Of a stretch of DNA of 64,000 bases, positions 35,514 to 47,798 are shown piece by piece. Within the stretch, counting starts at the first letter, position 1. Every line of letters begins with the position of its first letter. This DNA is from Coptis chinensis. Taxonomy: Eukaryota; Streptophyta; Magnoliopsida; Ranunculales; Ranunculaceae. Made by a program: the position numbers and the translations under genes. The stretch is from contig CM027380.1 in assembly GCA_015680905.1 (NCBI GenBank), positions 35,952,001 through 36,016,000 on the forward strand. The letters run 5' to 3'. The notes under the pieces are model-generated. The model was not told the origin of the DNA. It did no database searches and saw nothing but the letters and a program-made list of their open reading frames with translations.

Positions 35514-36539
35514 TGATAAGAGCCCAAAACTGTAGTTTTAACCCCTTAATAATCATACTGTTAGACCAATTATGTGAATAATAAGTAAGAGTTAATCTTG
35601 ATTACGTGTTTTATGCATTTCGGGCTTCAAAGTCCATTATGTGCGAGAAATGTGCCACTTTAGCGAGATAAATGAGCAGCAAAGTCGCAGAGAACTTCGA
35701 ATGCCATATCTTTGGACTCAGACCTCGAATTGGGCCTACCTTATGTCAAAACGACCGGCTCGGAAGAGCTTTCCAATGGTCTAAGCCTTGACCCAATCAG
35801 AGGAGCAGAAGTGGACGAAAAGTCTGTGGAAGCCAACTGCAGCTGAAGAGGCCTTTTGGATGAAAGAATTGGGTTTTGGGCCCGATTCTCCGCCCCAAAA
35901 CATGGCTCCAAGCCCATGCACGATTTTTGGATCTGGAAGTATAAAAAACAAAGCTTGACTCTTTGTTAATGGCAGTTAGGTTAGGAAGCTAATGTTAATG
36001 GAGTTTAGGGTTAGAAAAAGATAGATCTAGATTAGTTTTAGATCTAGATCTAGTTTTGAATCTCCATTTTATTAGTTTTCATTTCCCTTGTTTTAATTTA
36101 AAGTATTAAAATATTGTTATTGCTTCATTAGATAAATAAAGTAGTTTATTATTGATCAAATTCGATTTTGTCATTTATCTATTGCTTAGATCTAATTTCA
36201 TTTATTGGTTGTTAGTCATTTCGTAGTTATTGATGTTAGATTTTAATTATTATTTGTTAAATTTCATAAAGTTAGAATCTTTAGATTTAGTTGTCTTAAA
36301 TTTATAATTAGTTTTAGTTTAAACACCAAACACATCACTCTCGCCATTGTTCCTTGTGTTGGATCAATTGAATTCTATTAAGTCTTGATAGATTGAGAGT
36401 GGAACAATTCCTTACTCATTATATTGCATGAATATGTTTTGAGAGTAAGAAGAATTGATTTAAACGTAAAACGGTAGGATTACGTATTAGTGTTCTTGTA
36501 GCATTAATATTTAGGATTCTACTGTTTTACGGTTTATCA
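35514..36539 (+). repeat. 5' LTR of element C (1026 bp)
   Basis: The first about 750 bp resemble the LTRs of F and B; the last about 270 bp (from AAACACCAAACACATCAC) do not. It has a TATA box at 35939-35945 and pairs nearly perfectly with 43989-45022 apart from small indels. Confidence 0.93.
35939..35945 (+). promoter_or_regulatory. TATA box in the 5' LTR of element C
   Basis: GAAGTATAAAAAAC, about 425 bp into the LTR and conserved with F and B. It would drive the C genomic RNA. Confidence 0.5.
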
Positions 36540-36561
36540 AATGGCGCCCATTGCCATCTTA
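36540..36561 (+). other. Primer binding site of element C
   Basis: AATGGCGCCCATTGCCATC follows the LTR end TTTATCA; tRNA-Asp type with a short change in the middle. Confidence 0.75.
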
Positions 36562-37732
36562 ATCTCGTTCAAGACAAGAATTCAATTGCTTGAATCCAAG
36601 GGGAAATCCCCCATTCTCTACCCACCCACCCTTTTAATTTTTCATTCTTGTTTCTTGAATTTTCGGGCTGCTCCTTTGTTTCAGGCATAGGGGCTGCGGA
36701 TTCACAGAGAAAAACACTGCGGTGAAGGTATTTCTAAATTTTCGAAAATTCTGAAAATATTCATACATAATATTTAATGTGTTGTTGATTTACTAGAATA
36801 TTTTCAGATTTTTCAGAGTTGGTTTACCTTGTAAAACAAATACGATCTTTACAGTACTGCATTTCAGTTTTCACACCGTATGTTCTTGAAAAACAGATAA
36901 GTAAGGTTACTTAAGGAGTTCTAAAAATTCTATAATTTTTACAGGAGTATATATCCTAATCCAGGAGTTTGTAGTAAAAATTTGATGAGTTTTTGATTTG
37001 TTTTGACCTCCTAAATAGTAGAGTGTTTCCAGTGTGTTTCTGCAGTGTTGCAAACACTTAATATCTGGAACACCATCCAATAAGGAGAGGTTGTAGAACT
37101 CCAATTGCTCTAAACGTTTTACAGGAACAACTAGAATCTCTCAGGAGTCTCCAGTAAAAATTTGGAAATTTTTGGATTTGTTTTTATGGGTTAACCATTC
37201 GGTTGTTTGTATTGTGTCCGAAAACCGTTACGCAAACTTTGAAGGGCTGTAGAGGGACTTTCACAACTCCGATCGATCTGAAATTTTACAGGCTACTTGA
37301 TAGACGTCTTAGAAAATTACTGTAAAAATTTCAGATTTTTTGGAGTACGATAAAAGGCCTAAAACTTGAAAACCCTGGAGCGCGACCCGCGCCCAAAACA
37401 CCGGACATTCGACAAAGCGAGGAGGGCACTCGCGCTCAACTCGCCCACTCGCGCCCTCAAGGGAAAATTCAGTGTGAACAGCCCAATTTTCACAGAAAAA
37501 TGCAAATTTTTATTCCTTAAAGTTATTCAGTGTTTCTAACTTGTTAAATACACTGAAATCGCGTATACAAGACGCTATTCAAACGCGTAGCAAGGAGGCA
37601 TTCAGGTACTCCTTCTTCCACTCCTCGCCTCTTACGTCAGGAGGAGTTTTAATTCTAGTATAATCAGGCTTGTTGTTCGTAGAAATAAATATAACAACCT
37701 ATCTCTAAATTTCACACACTACACCTGCATCA
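36562..37732 (+). other. Leader of element C (about 1.2 kb)
   Basis: Noncoding and mostly different from the A/B/E leader. It holds repeated GGAGT-and-TTTACAGG phrases: 'TTTTACAGGA' and 'AGTAAAAATTTG' recur near 36940, 37120 and 37290. A GC-rich hairpin zone lies at 37375-37470 (GGAGCGCGACCCGCGCCC). It converges with the family sequence near 37530 (GTGTTTCTAACTTGTTA). Confidence 0.6.
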
Positions 37733-40700
37733 ATGGATAAAGAACAAGAGACTCCTCTCTCGATTTTTATAAAAAGCCCTAAACGATGGCCCTAAGTGGG
37801 TGCATCGTTCTTGCGGACCTAGTGGGGGATTTTCGAATCCCCCTAATATATTTAACTTGTTACCGGTTTTCATGGTTTAGACCACGAGAAGCCTTACCAG
37901 CACATCGTGGGATAGACCAAGTTCTCACTACATTCCATCATCCTAGCGTAAGTCGGATCAAGTTAAACTTAGGGTGTTTCCTTTCACCCTAGCCGACAAA
38001 GGCGGCGTCTTGGTTAACTGCCCAAGCGCCAAACTCTGTGGACTCATGGGCTCAACTTGTTCAATTGTTCATGGAACAATTTTACCCACCAAAGGCGGAT
38101 GAAATGCTTCACAAGATTCATTTCTTCAGCCAGAATCCTCATGAATCCTTTTCAGAGGCCTGGAATCGTTTCACTGATCTTCTCATTGAATGCCCGCATC
38201 ATAATCTTGCGAAAGACAAGCTTGTTCGTGCTTTCTTCAAGGGGCTTTCACATTATCATAAGGAGGTTCTAGATATCATGACTGGGGGTAGTTTTCTTAG
38301 TAAAGGAGCCTTGGAGGCTTATACATTCTTAGAAGATCAATCTAAGAGGAACAACAATTGGGGAGGTAACGATTCCTCCGCTCCTCTCTCCTTTTTCGTG
38401 AGGTTAAACATGATCCCGAGCTTAAAACTCTTATCGATGCCCTCACTAAAAGGTAGATGCCATCTCTGTTCAACAACAACCCACTCCAGTCATGAACATT
38501 AACTCTACTTTCGTTGTAATGTCTGCATTTGTAGTCTTGAGCATTCCGACTTTTATTGTCCTCTTGTCTATGCACAACCACCACCACCACAACCACCACA
38601 CTTCAACCCGGTTAACTTCAACATCAAGGACAAGGGAACTTAGGTGACCAGAATAGAGCTTTTGTACCCATAACCCGGAACTATCAACATCAAGACATGA
38701 GCGGCTCAACAAGCTTTAATTCCAATACAACCATCTACGGACAAAGTAGTAGTGACCTTGTTGGAGAAACAAAATCAAATTATGCAACAAAACTCCAACT
38801 TAATGAAAGATCGGCATGATCAAAACTCTAATATGATGAAACAAACAATGCAAATGATGCGGTCTTTTGTGCCAAAAGGTTATTGACATGTCTTCTAACC
38901 AAAATAATAACCAAACCGGTGTTTCCAAAGTCAAACAATGCCTAATCCTAAGTCAACAAACACCGCCTTTAAAAAAAATTATTTATGTAATGGTAATATA
39001 AAACCAAAGGGGACCTCTGGTGCGGTCCACTACCCCCGTTCGGGGCAAGTAGTTGATAACCAAGTGACTATACCTAAAGATTACCCATGAACTAAAAATG
39101 ATACCATACCAAATACTATAATAGAAACTGAAGACCCTACAACTGTAGAAGTACCAGTTAAACCACAACCAAAAAGGAAAACATTACAAGACCCAATAAT
39201 AGAAAGTGAAGACCCTACACCTGTAGAGGTTCCAATATGGACACCTAGTTGGAAAACGGCTAGAGATAAAGCAAAGACTAATAAAACTTTTATCCCTTCG
39301 CTAAAAAATAGCGATAAAGCACCATATCCCCAAAGACTAGTTGTGTTTAAAAAAGGACGAGAATTTTGATGAGATTAGGGAAGTGTTTAAAAATTTGACT
39401 ATAAACCTACCTTTTCTAGAAGCTATAAAAAGTCTACCTGGACACGCTAAGTTTCTAAAAGAGTTGTGCACCAAGAAGAGGAAAACCAACATACCCCACG
39501 AAGCATTCTTAACTGAACAATATCCCTCTTTATCCGAACATAACGGAATTGTTAAGTACAAGGACCACGGTTAGATCCCTCTTGTCTGATGCACCTTAGG
39601 TGATACCTTCATAACAAGCTGCTTTATTAGACACGAAGGGCGAGTGTTAACTTACTCCCTTTTTATTTATATAAACAATTAGGTCTAACAAAAAACTTCA
39701 ACCAACCAAAATGACTTTGCGGTTAGCCCGATCGTTCTATTAAGTATCCCAAGGGGGTAGTTGAAAATATTCTTGTTAAAGTTCGGGATTTTACTATCCT
39801 GCCGACTTTGTTATTCTTGACACGAAGTTGCTCATGATTCCATTCCCATCATCTTAGGGCTGCGTCCTTTCTTGGCAACCGCCAATGCCCAAATCAATTG
39901 TCGGGATGGCTCAATGACTCTTTCTTTTGGAAATCTTTACGTAGAAGTTAACATGTTTAGACAAAACAGGGAACAACTAGGTTTGCCTATAGAAGGAGAA
40001 GTGAAGTCCATTGAGAGTTTTGTACCTCACATTAGTCGCGGTGACACTTTAGTCCCCACACTAGTAGATACCCCTCTTATGGAAGAAGACAAGGATCCAA
40101 TTTCTACTCCCTAGGCGTAGATAACATCGAGGAAGATTTCCTTCGACTCCTTGAGTTCTCTTCTATTGACATCCATTCATCTCTTGGGCCATGATGGAAG
40201 AAGAATTTTTTTCACCCTCTATCCCGTGATTCTTCTTACCCACCTATTGAGGAATGTCTTGCATATCTCAAAGCCTCGATGATATAGACCTAAGAACACT
40301 AGTTGAACACCATTCACCCACCTCACATCCTCATGTCACTCATTCACCTTCCATCCACGAATGTTCCTCGCCTCTACCTTTTCAAAGAACCATTGAGTTT
40401 GTACTTGACCTTGGTGTTTCTCCTATGCTTCATAACTATCTAAAACCAACTAGTGAAGAAGTAACACCCCCAGGACAAGCCACCGAACACTTTTTTCATT
40501 TTTTCCATTTTTCCCTTCTCAAAATTATCCACATCCCACGTATTTTCCACAACCATCAATTTTCTCATGTTCATTTACTTGGCATTCCCTTCGTGGGAGG
40601 ACAAAAAGAAAAAATGTATGCTCGATTAGGTTTTAGATCTATAAGGCTTTACTCTCATTCCACTAAGCTACGTCATAGGAAATCTTGGAGCTTAATTATG

Positions 40701-40802
40701 TTTGATGGTGCATTCCATGTTAACTATTTATGGAAAGATCCACAATTGTTTAGATTATTGATATATGGGAAACTGCATGTAAATACATATATATCACTTT
40801 AA
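37733..40802 (+). pseudogene. ORF1 of element C: gag, protease and basic C-terminal domain, frameshifted
   Basis: Start ATG 37733 (MDKEQETPLS); the MRLRSG part seen in A and B is not kept. The gag core at 38038-38370 is the best-preserved stretch (WAQLVQLFMEQFYPPK, EMLHKIHFFSQNPHESFSEA, LIECPHHNLAKDKLVRAFFK). A His/Pro-rich stretch near 38570-38600 replaces the usual knuckle region. The pre-protease segment is 39341-39574 (NLTINLPFLEAIKSLPGHAK). The protease active site near 39625 is corrupt (LLDTKG...). The C-terminal domain, open at 40254-40802, has RLYSHSTKLRHRKSWSLIMF and YLWKDPQLFRLLIYGKLH. Many frame changes elsewhere. Confidence 0.88.
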
Positions 40803-41372
40803 GTCTAGGGAATCAGACTTTAAAAGACCCCCGTTTTAAAACAAATTTTTACAAACCTGTTTTCAAAAATTTGTTTGGGGGGTGGGGTGTTTGGTTTTTC
40901 CATGCTTGATCACTAAACTTCCTATTCTTACCCCCACCTCGCTCCGCTTGTAAAAAAACGTTTTCCACTCCAAGTTTTACATTCTTTTTTTGCTCTAAAC
41001 TCCGGTTTCAACTACGGCGGCGCTGCGCTTGTCGAAAGCGCGCTGCGCTACTTTTTTTTTTTTTTTTTGAGAATTTTGTCGAGCGCGACCGCCCCTCATC
41101 TTGGCCGCCTCATCTTGACCCATTCGGCCTCTTTCGGACCTAAAGCGACCAGCCCTCATCTTCGAAGCGACCACCCTCATCTTGGACCTAGAAGCGACCT
41201 GCCCTCATACCAAAAGCGCGCTTCGGCGCAAACACTGGAATTCTAAATACCGCAGGCGACTTCGGCGCCTAGTTAAGGCCTTTCATGCGACTTCCGTGTG
41301 GACCAAAAAATTCCAGTTTTCTACGGGTAGTTTTTAGAGATCATTCACGCGCTATTCAGGCGTAATTTTGAG
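40803..41372 (+). other. C: junction between ORF1 and ORF3, ORF2 module missing
   Basis: The G-rich motif (40872-40890, GTTTGGGGGGTGGGGTGTT) follows ORF1 as in B, but the next sequence is a new linker and then GC-rich repeats (41020-41280, GAGCGCGACC-like, with a T/A homopolymer at about 41049). These precede ORF3. No trace of ORF2. Confidence 0.75.
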
Positions 41373-42164
41373 ATGACATCTCCTACATTGATACCGGAAC
41401 AATCTTTCGAAGATTTGTTTCAAAGCACTACTTATGGTGCTTGGTTTCCTTGAGGTGATCACACACGTGAAATTTGGACCGCTTATGGTTCTTGCAAGCA
41501 TTTGTTCTTGGACTTGCCATGCCCGGCTGAAATACAAGACCCATGATGCTATTGGGTAGATAATATGCATGTCTACACTTATGACTTTTTGCATGAGGCT
41601 TATGGGTCCGGCATTTTCCGTGTAGAGGACCAAGGGACATATAACGTAGCCCTTGGTAGCTTGTCCCTTAATGTGATACGGTAATGTTCTTTATCATGCT
41701 AAACATATTAGGGGAGTGGCATTTTTCTTCTGCAAATGATGCCACTTGCGATGTTTTCCTTGCTTTAGCTGAGGAACGCCTGCTATATGACCTTCCTAAG
41801 ACCTTAATGTCTAGTTTAGCACGAGCCCATAGCATGAGGCATAAGTATCTTCTTATGCCTATATTAGTTTCCGTATTATGCTATGTTTCTTTCCTGTTTT
41901 TGTGCCCGTTTCCGCGGATTGGGTTAAAGTCGACATTTGTGAGACCCACCAATTATATTATCGATCTTTCCGTGCAATGACTTGGCAAGGGTGGAGGATA
42001 CAACCTCATCGGGTTGCACCTTACACCCCATCCGACCAAGTGGCGCTTTAACGGTTAGGATCCGTAGATGATAAATGGCGGCAAGCTTGGCAAATTATAA
42101 TGGCATGGCGGGGATGCAAAGGAACCTCACTTCTTTATAGAAGAGGAGGATGACGAGTAAACGC
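41373..42164 (+). pseudogene. ORF3 of element C (unrecognised conserved protein), internally deleted
   Basis: Starts MTSPTLIPEQSFEDLFQSTT then YGAWF and a stop. The stretch for about 60 residues (GWEPL to MEITRF) is missing, and the text resumes near 41495 with ...CLDLPCPAEIQD-like codons. Further blocks: DNMHVYTYDFLHEAYGSG, SFRAMTWQGWRIQPHRVA, DDKWRQAWQIIMAWRGC. Frameshifts are present. For the protein family see ORF3 of element A. Confidence 0.8.
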
Positions 42165-43988
42165 TTTGCAGTGGAGGTAAGTTTTTAGTTTACGTTGAGT
42201 GTGCGCTTATGTCCCAAGCAATTTAATTACATTAACCCCATAATGGGTGGAACTCTTATAGAGTTCGCGTCGGTTTTATTTCTTATATTAGTATGCGTTC
42301 TAACCTTGTTTTGCGGATGTTTCGAATTTCCGCGCGCTTCAATGGTATTTTTTCCTACCCTCTTTATTTAAATGCTTTGAGGACAAAGCATGCTTCTTGT
42401 TTGGGGGGGGATAGAAACACGTGTAATTAAGACATCTGCTAGGATATAAATATATATAATATGCATTTGTTTTCTAGTTAAAATTTAAAAATTTCAAAAA
42501 TATAAATAAATAAGTTTATGCTATACACTTAGGAATATTAGTGTTGTTTTCTTTCTCTATGCTCTTAACAATCTAGAAGTCTCACGTAGCTTTTGCATCA
42601 GAATAATTGTTAGAAACTTAGGTTAATATGTAGGTAATAATCTTTGCATTTATCTATAAATATATTACATGAGTATCTATTATTGTTAGTAGTAAGTTTC
42701 TGAAATCTAGGCTAGAGTACTTATTCTACAAATCCTGTGAGAATATAGCCTAAAGCCTTATATGAGCGAAATATTTGAGAAATGACACAAGGGAGAAGTA
42801 AAATCCGGATAGAGAAATCACACGTCCACTTGCTTGATCACTATGCCATATCCTAAGCGAGAATTTAGGCCCTTTTTGGATCGATATAGCTAGAAATTCT
42901 GACCTAAGTATATTTTTAAGCTAGTTAAGCCCCTAGCCTTTCATTAGCCCTTCCATAAACCACAATTCCTTTACCCTGTTACAAAACAAAACAAAATAAA
43001 AAAAAAAAAATAAATCAACCTACCCAATTTAGAATAAGTCCGAGAATAGAATGATGAAGAAAGAAGAAGAGAAAAAACACATGTAAACAAAAATTAGTTA
43101 GTTGCTTCAGAAATAAAGAAAAGAAGTTTCCATCCAAAGAAAAAAGAAAAAAATAGAAATAAATCAAAACTCCAAAATAGAATAAAAGGGAGTCAAAAGC
43201 CAAAGAAAAGAAAAAGAAAAATATGGCTAAGGATGGAAACAAAGTGTAGAAGCAAAAGTAAATAACAAGGTTTCTCTCTAGTTACATAATATGAAGACTC
43301 TATTATCTCAGACTTGTCCTTTTGAATATCCATTTCCTTCCTTCTTAAACCATCTCCTAATCCCCGCAACACCTAATAAAGACCTCTAGCTTAATTAGGA
43401 ATAGGTTAGTGGGATAGTAAGTGGCAGATGTGTTTGATCGACTCCGGCTTCCTTGTTTGTCATTGAGATTGTAAGGTAAAGTGTGCCCATTGCACACTGG
43501 AGTAGCGAAACTTGAGCGGAAAAATCAGAGTGATTTTTGTCTTGACTTTTATGTGAGGACCTACTTAAGGACGCTATTCGAAGTTTTGAAAAAGCGGACA
43601 CGCTAAGCATTTCATAGCATTACTCATTGTATATATGTTTATTTTAGATGATTGATTATTATGCATATATTAGCTTAGGGTTCTGACTGGGTTATTCTTA
43701 TGTATTTGCTAGTGAGATGTATAGATAGTTGAGACATGAAGGAGAAAACAATAGTTTTATTTCTTAGTCGTTGTAGTATAGATGAAGTTTGTGTGTACCT
43801 TCACTGGAAAACTCTCACGAGGCTATAACTTCGTCCACTAGGGAATTCCTAGTGGTTTAAGGACTTGTTGCATATGGTCAATGCAATCGCGCTCAGTAAA
43901 AGCGAGTAGTTAGAACTCCATTTTTGGTCACTTATTCTAATTTCTCATCTTTGCTTGAGGACAAGCAAAATCTTTGTTTGGGGTGGTT
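42165..43988 (+). other. 3' noncoding region of element C
   Basis: No gene. GAGGACAAAGCATGCTTC plus a run of G at 42379-42410, and CTTGAGGACAAGCAAA plus GTTTGGGGTGG at 43954-43988. In between lie about 1.5 kb conserved with B and E, including long A/G-rich runs near 43060-43240. Confidence 0.8.
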
Positions 43989-45022
43989 TGATAAGAGCCC
44001 AAAACTGTAGTTTTAACCCCTAATAATCATACTTTGTTAGACCAATTATGTGAATAATAAGTAAGAGTTAATACTGATTACGTATTTTTATGCATTTCAG
44101 GCTTCAAAGTCCATTATGTGCGAAAATGTGCCACTTTAGCGAGATAAAGGAGCAAAAAGTCGTGAGAACTTCCGAATGCCATATCTTTGGACTCAGACCT
44201 CGGAATTGGGCCTACCTTATGTCAAAACGACCGGCTCGGAAAGAGCTTTCCAATGGTCTAAGCCTTGACCAAATCAGAGGAGCAGAAGTGGACGAAAAGT
44301 CTGTGGAAGCCAACTGCAGCTGAAGAGGCCTTTTTGGACTGAAAGAATTGGGTTTTGGGCCTGATTCTCGGCCCAAAACATGGCTCCAAGCCCATGCACG
44401 ATTTTTGGATCTGGAAGTATAAAAAACAAAAGCTTGACTCTTTGTTAATGGCAGTTAGGTTAGGAAGCTAATGTTAATGGAGTTTAGGGTTAGAAAAAGA
44501 TAGATCTAGATTAGTTTTTAGATCTAGATCTAGTTTTGAATCTCCATTTTTATTAGTTTTCATTTCCCTTGTTTTAATTTAAAGTATTAAAATATTGTTA
44601 TTGCTTCATTAGATAAATAAAGTAGTTTATTATTGATCAAATTCGATTTTGTCATTTATCTATTGCTTAGATCTAATTTCATTTATTGGTTGTTAGTCAT
44701 TTCGTAGTTATTGATGTTAGATTTTAATTATTATTTGTTAAATTTCATAAAGTTAGAATCTTTAGATTTAGTTGTCTTAAATTTATAATTAGTTTTAGTT
44801 TAAACACCAAACACATCACTCTCGCCATTGTTCCTTGTGTTGGATCAATTGAATTCTATTAAGTCTTGATAGATTGAGAGTGGAACGAATTCCTTACTCA
44901 TTATATTGCATGAATATGTTTTGAGAGTAAGAAGAATTGATTTAAACGTAAGAACGGTAGGATTACGTATTAGTGTTCTTGTAGCATTAATATTTAGGAT
45001 TCTACTGTTTTTACGGTTATCA
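43989..45022 (+). repeat. 3' LTR of element C (1034 bp)
   Basis: Near-identical to 35514-36539, same private 3' part, ends ...GGTTATCA. TATA box at 44418-44424. Confidence 0.93.
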
Positions 45023-45799
45023 CATAGTAATCTAGGAAGTCTCGGGAATCTGACTTTAAAAGACCCACTGCTAAAAACAAATTTTCTAAGCTTCGTTGTA
45101 AAAAAAATTTGTTTGGGGGTGGGGTGTTCGTGTTTCCGTCCTAGAATGTTTATGTCCCATTACAGTTGCTTAGTCTGTTAAATTGTATTTCGATCCGGGT
45201 TGACATAATCATGAATTTAGAATTCAGTCCTTCACATAACGTACGTCATGCACGCACTTCGAGGCGTTTTCCACTATCTTATATGTCATCCACGGTCGGA
45301 ATAGAGTGTTTTATGGATCATTGGATTGGAAATTCTCTCCTGATCATTTCCATATCTCATTCGCAAAAATCGGACCGGTAACAAAGCGGCAATTGTGATT
45401 TGAAGTTTCGCAAAAAATCAAAAAATTCAAAATTTCAAATTGGGCTTGGGCCCAACCCAGCCCATCGACAAATAGCATTGCACCCCTTTGCCCAACCCAA
45501 TTCGTTCATCTTCTCAAAACCGCCATTAATGCCCACCAAATCTCCAAAAACCTAAAAAAAAAATAATAATAAAAAGAAAACCAAATTAACCCACGCCAAC
45601 AGTTCAAATCTACTTCCAATCTAATCTAAAAGCTTTCCACCACCACCTCCACCAAATTAAATAACCAAAAACCACTGAAAATTTCAAATTTTGAACTGCC
45701 GCGCCACCACCGCGCCACCACCACAGGTTGTTTCAGTCCGTCGATTCAAATTCCAACACCATATCCCATTTAAACCCCCACTACATTCCAAACAGTAAA
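45023..45799 (+). other. B: spacer between ORF1 and ORF2, after C
   Basis: Begins with the second CATAG copy. It has the G-rich motif after ORF1 at 45111-45128 (GTTTGGGGGTGGGGTGTT) and a run of Pro/His-like codons and CCACC repeats near 45640-45725 before the ORF2 start. No separate gene supported. Confidence 0.7.
45111..45128 (+). repeat. G-rich PPT-like motif after ORF1 (element B)
   Basis: GTTTGGGGGTGGGGTGTT. Counterparts: A 52938-52955, C 40872-40890, E 26342-26360 (minus). It matches the tract next to the 3' LTR. Confidence 0.7.
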
Positions 45800-46985
45800 A
45801 TGGCTCAACAACGTCGAATTTTGCCGGAGCAAGCATTTACTGGCGACCATTTCGTGCCATTTTACGGTGACGAAATGATCAGTAGAGACTGGAATAGCTT
45901 GTGGTACTCGACTGAAGCCTTTTACCACGAAGACTTAGTCCGACGGTTTTACAACACGAAGGAGGTGGAGGGGACTAGAATTTTTGTTATGGTGGCGAAG
46001 AGGAGGAAGGAAGTAACTACTGGGTTGTTGGCTGAGATTCTAGGCATTCCGCCTAGAATCCATCTGGATGTCACGTTGCAGGAGTCCCAATACAATGGGG
46101 TAGAGCCATTGATGAACGTGACAGTTACCGAAGGGAACTACAATGCGAGATCGCATTGTGTTCGCCAGGCATCCCTAAGAACCAACCAACTGGCTACAGC
46201 TCAGTGGATTGGTCGGAACGTCCTAGGGAAGGAGAAGGTCAGCGACATCGGTCTGAACTGCCTCCACATTTTATGGATACTCCAGGAGCAGAAGTACGAG
46301 TTCTGTATCTTGGAATTTTTGCTTAGCATGATTAGGGGAGTAGGGAAGTCTGTTCCACCTCTCCCTGTCTTGATAACCAAGATCATGCTGAAGTTGAGAG
46401 CAGCTCAGGCGTCTGATAGGTCTTACATCACCCTACACCGAAATGTGGTTATCAACTATAAGGAGTGTGTCCAACTAGTTTGGAGGTTGCCTGAGGATAG
46501 GATAGAGGACGAGGAGTATGGTGGAAATGAGAATGCCGAGGAGGATGGGGGAAATGAGAATGCCTCGGAGGATGAGGAGGACTTGACTTGTTTTGATGCG
46601 GATGCCCTGGAGAGGTGTTGGTCAGATGCAGAACGCATGGCCGTAATTCATCGTGGCATGCGTTCACTCAACACTATCTGCGAAGACCTCCGGACTCGAC
46701 GGGGCTACTATCCATCATAACTTCGATCCGATCCCAAATGAGGACGAGCGGTGGGACGGATGAGGGCGAGCTAGAAGCTCGGCCGCCCGGTTCGACATGA
46801 CATGCTTGCACGATTCCCACCTCACGGGGATTCTCCTTCTGAGGACACACCATCGAGGCACGAGCGTCGTCGCCGAAAGACGAATGGTGCTGGCCCATCG
46901 GGAGCTCAGGAGCCATCTCCTGAGCGTGTACCCTCCGCTACCAGTACCGAAGTGGTTTGGGATAGTATCGTTTGATGTTTATTTG
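45800..46985 (+). CDS. ORF2 of element B: conserved protein of unknown function, first 306 codons open
   Basis: Open from MAQQRRILPEQAFTGDHF (45800) to a TAA at 46718. Comparison with A and E shows the protein once ran on to about 46985 (HERRRRKTNGAGPS tail), so a late frameshift cut it. Features: PEQAF near residue 12; LVRRFYNTKEVEGTRIFVMV; LLAEILGIPPRIHLD; LATAQWIGRNVLGKEKVSDI; a hydrophobic stretch (LHILWILQEQKYEFCILEFL); an acidic segment of NEN/EDE repeats near residues 260-280; then FDADALERCWSDAERMAV. Layout and size recall the plant transposon/ATHILA-type domains often found near Athila elements, but I cannot name a family. It is neither env nor polymerase. It lies between the ORF1 and ORF3 modules and is absent from C. 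Confidence 0.75.
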
Positions 46986-47798
46986 TAGTTTTATTATTGT
47001 TATTTATTTTAATGTAAGTTTAATTCCGTAATTTGAATTTTGTAGTGAAATGTACTTCGAATGAAAATTTTAATATAATGAGGTTATTTTCATTGTGCGT
47101 GGTTGTTTAATATTGATCCCACCTTCCCAAATTGTTTGGGGGTGGTGTTATCTATTCCAGCATGATTTTTATATGACCCTCGTCTTAGAATTTATTGCGG
47201 AGTCAAGGTGAAAATATGGCCGTTTAGGCATATCTATGAATAAGTATCATGGTAGGATGAAATATCGATTAAATAGGTAGATTCTATTATAAATTCAACC
47301 TAAAAGATACTAGGTTTGTTTTAGAATCAAGAAAATGAGTTGTTTCCGTTTTCGGGTTTGGAAATCTTGGTATTTCCGGAAACTGCCGTAAAAACCTTTT
47401 GGCAACTTCTCGATCCGTTTTAGCAACTTAAAACCTATATAAACTTCATACATTCTACACTCACAACTCACACTACACCTAACCTCCATCACTCACCTTT
47501 CACTCCCCACGATTCCCACGTTTTAGTCTCGAAGTTTCAAAGAGTTCCGAGTTTCCAGGCCAAGGCTTCTGAAGAGGAGCGCGCTTTCGCCTTCGCAATT
47601 TTTCAGATTTTATTGTCGAGCGCTTCAAGGCCAAGGTGAGCGCGACCTGCGCTCAAACACTGGAATTCCAAAATCTTGAGCCGCGCAAGCATCAAGCAGA
47701 GCGCACTTTTCGCTCGACTTCCGTGGACCAGAAAAATTCCAGTTTTTCTGCGGGGTGTTCCCGGATCATTCACAGCTATTTCAGAGCATAATTTTGAG
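46986..47798 (+). other. B: spacer between ORF2 and ORF3
   Basis: G-rich motif after ORF2 at 47133-47150. Then a 5' leader-like part (TCACTCACCTTTCACTCC, about 47480) and GC-rich hairpin repeats at 47575-47710 with TGGAATTCCA palindromes. It leads into ORF3 through GATCATTCACAGCTATTTC. Confidence 0.7.
47133..47150 (+). repeat. G-rich PPT-like motif after ORF2 (element B)
   Basis: TGTTTGGGGGTGGTGTTA, preceded by TCCCACCTTCCCAAAT. Counterparts: A 54997-55013, E 24341-24358 (minus). Confidence 0.7.

Larger units (their letters stand above)
35514..45022 (+). mobile_element. Element C: full-length LTR element inside B (TSD CATAG), lacks ORF2
   Basis: LTRs 35514-36539 and 43989-45022, nearly identical, flanked by perfect CATAG duplications (35509-35513, 45023-45027). 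Internal: primer site 36540, leader, ORF1 37733-40802, ORF3 41373-42164, 3' noncoding region. After ORF1 and its G-rich motif the sequence passes straight to the GC-rich leader of ORF3; the whole ORF2 module is absent. The 3' part of the LTR differs from that of the other elements. Confidence 0.93.

Noticed and set aside
46452..46667. Minus-strand open frames opposite B ORF2 (Ser/Pro/His-rich)
   Set aside because: They are shadows of the acidic GAG/GAT-rich segment of ORF2 on the plus strand.
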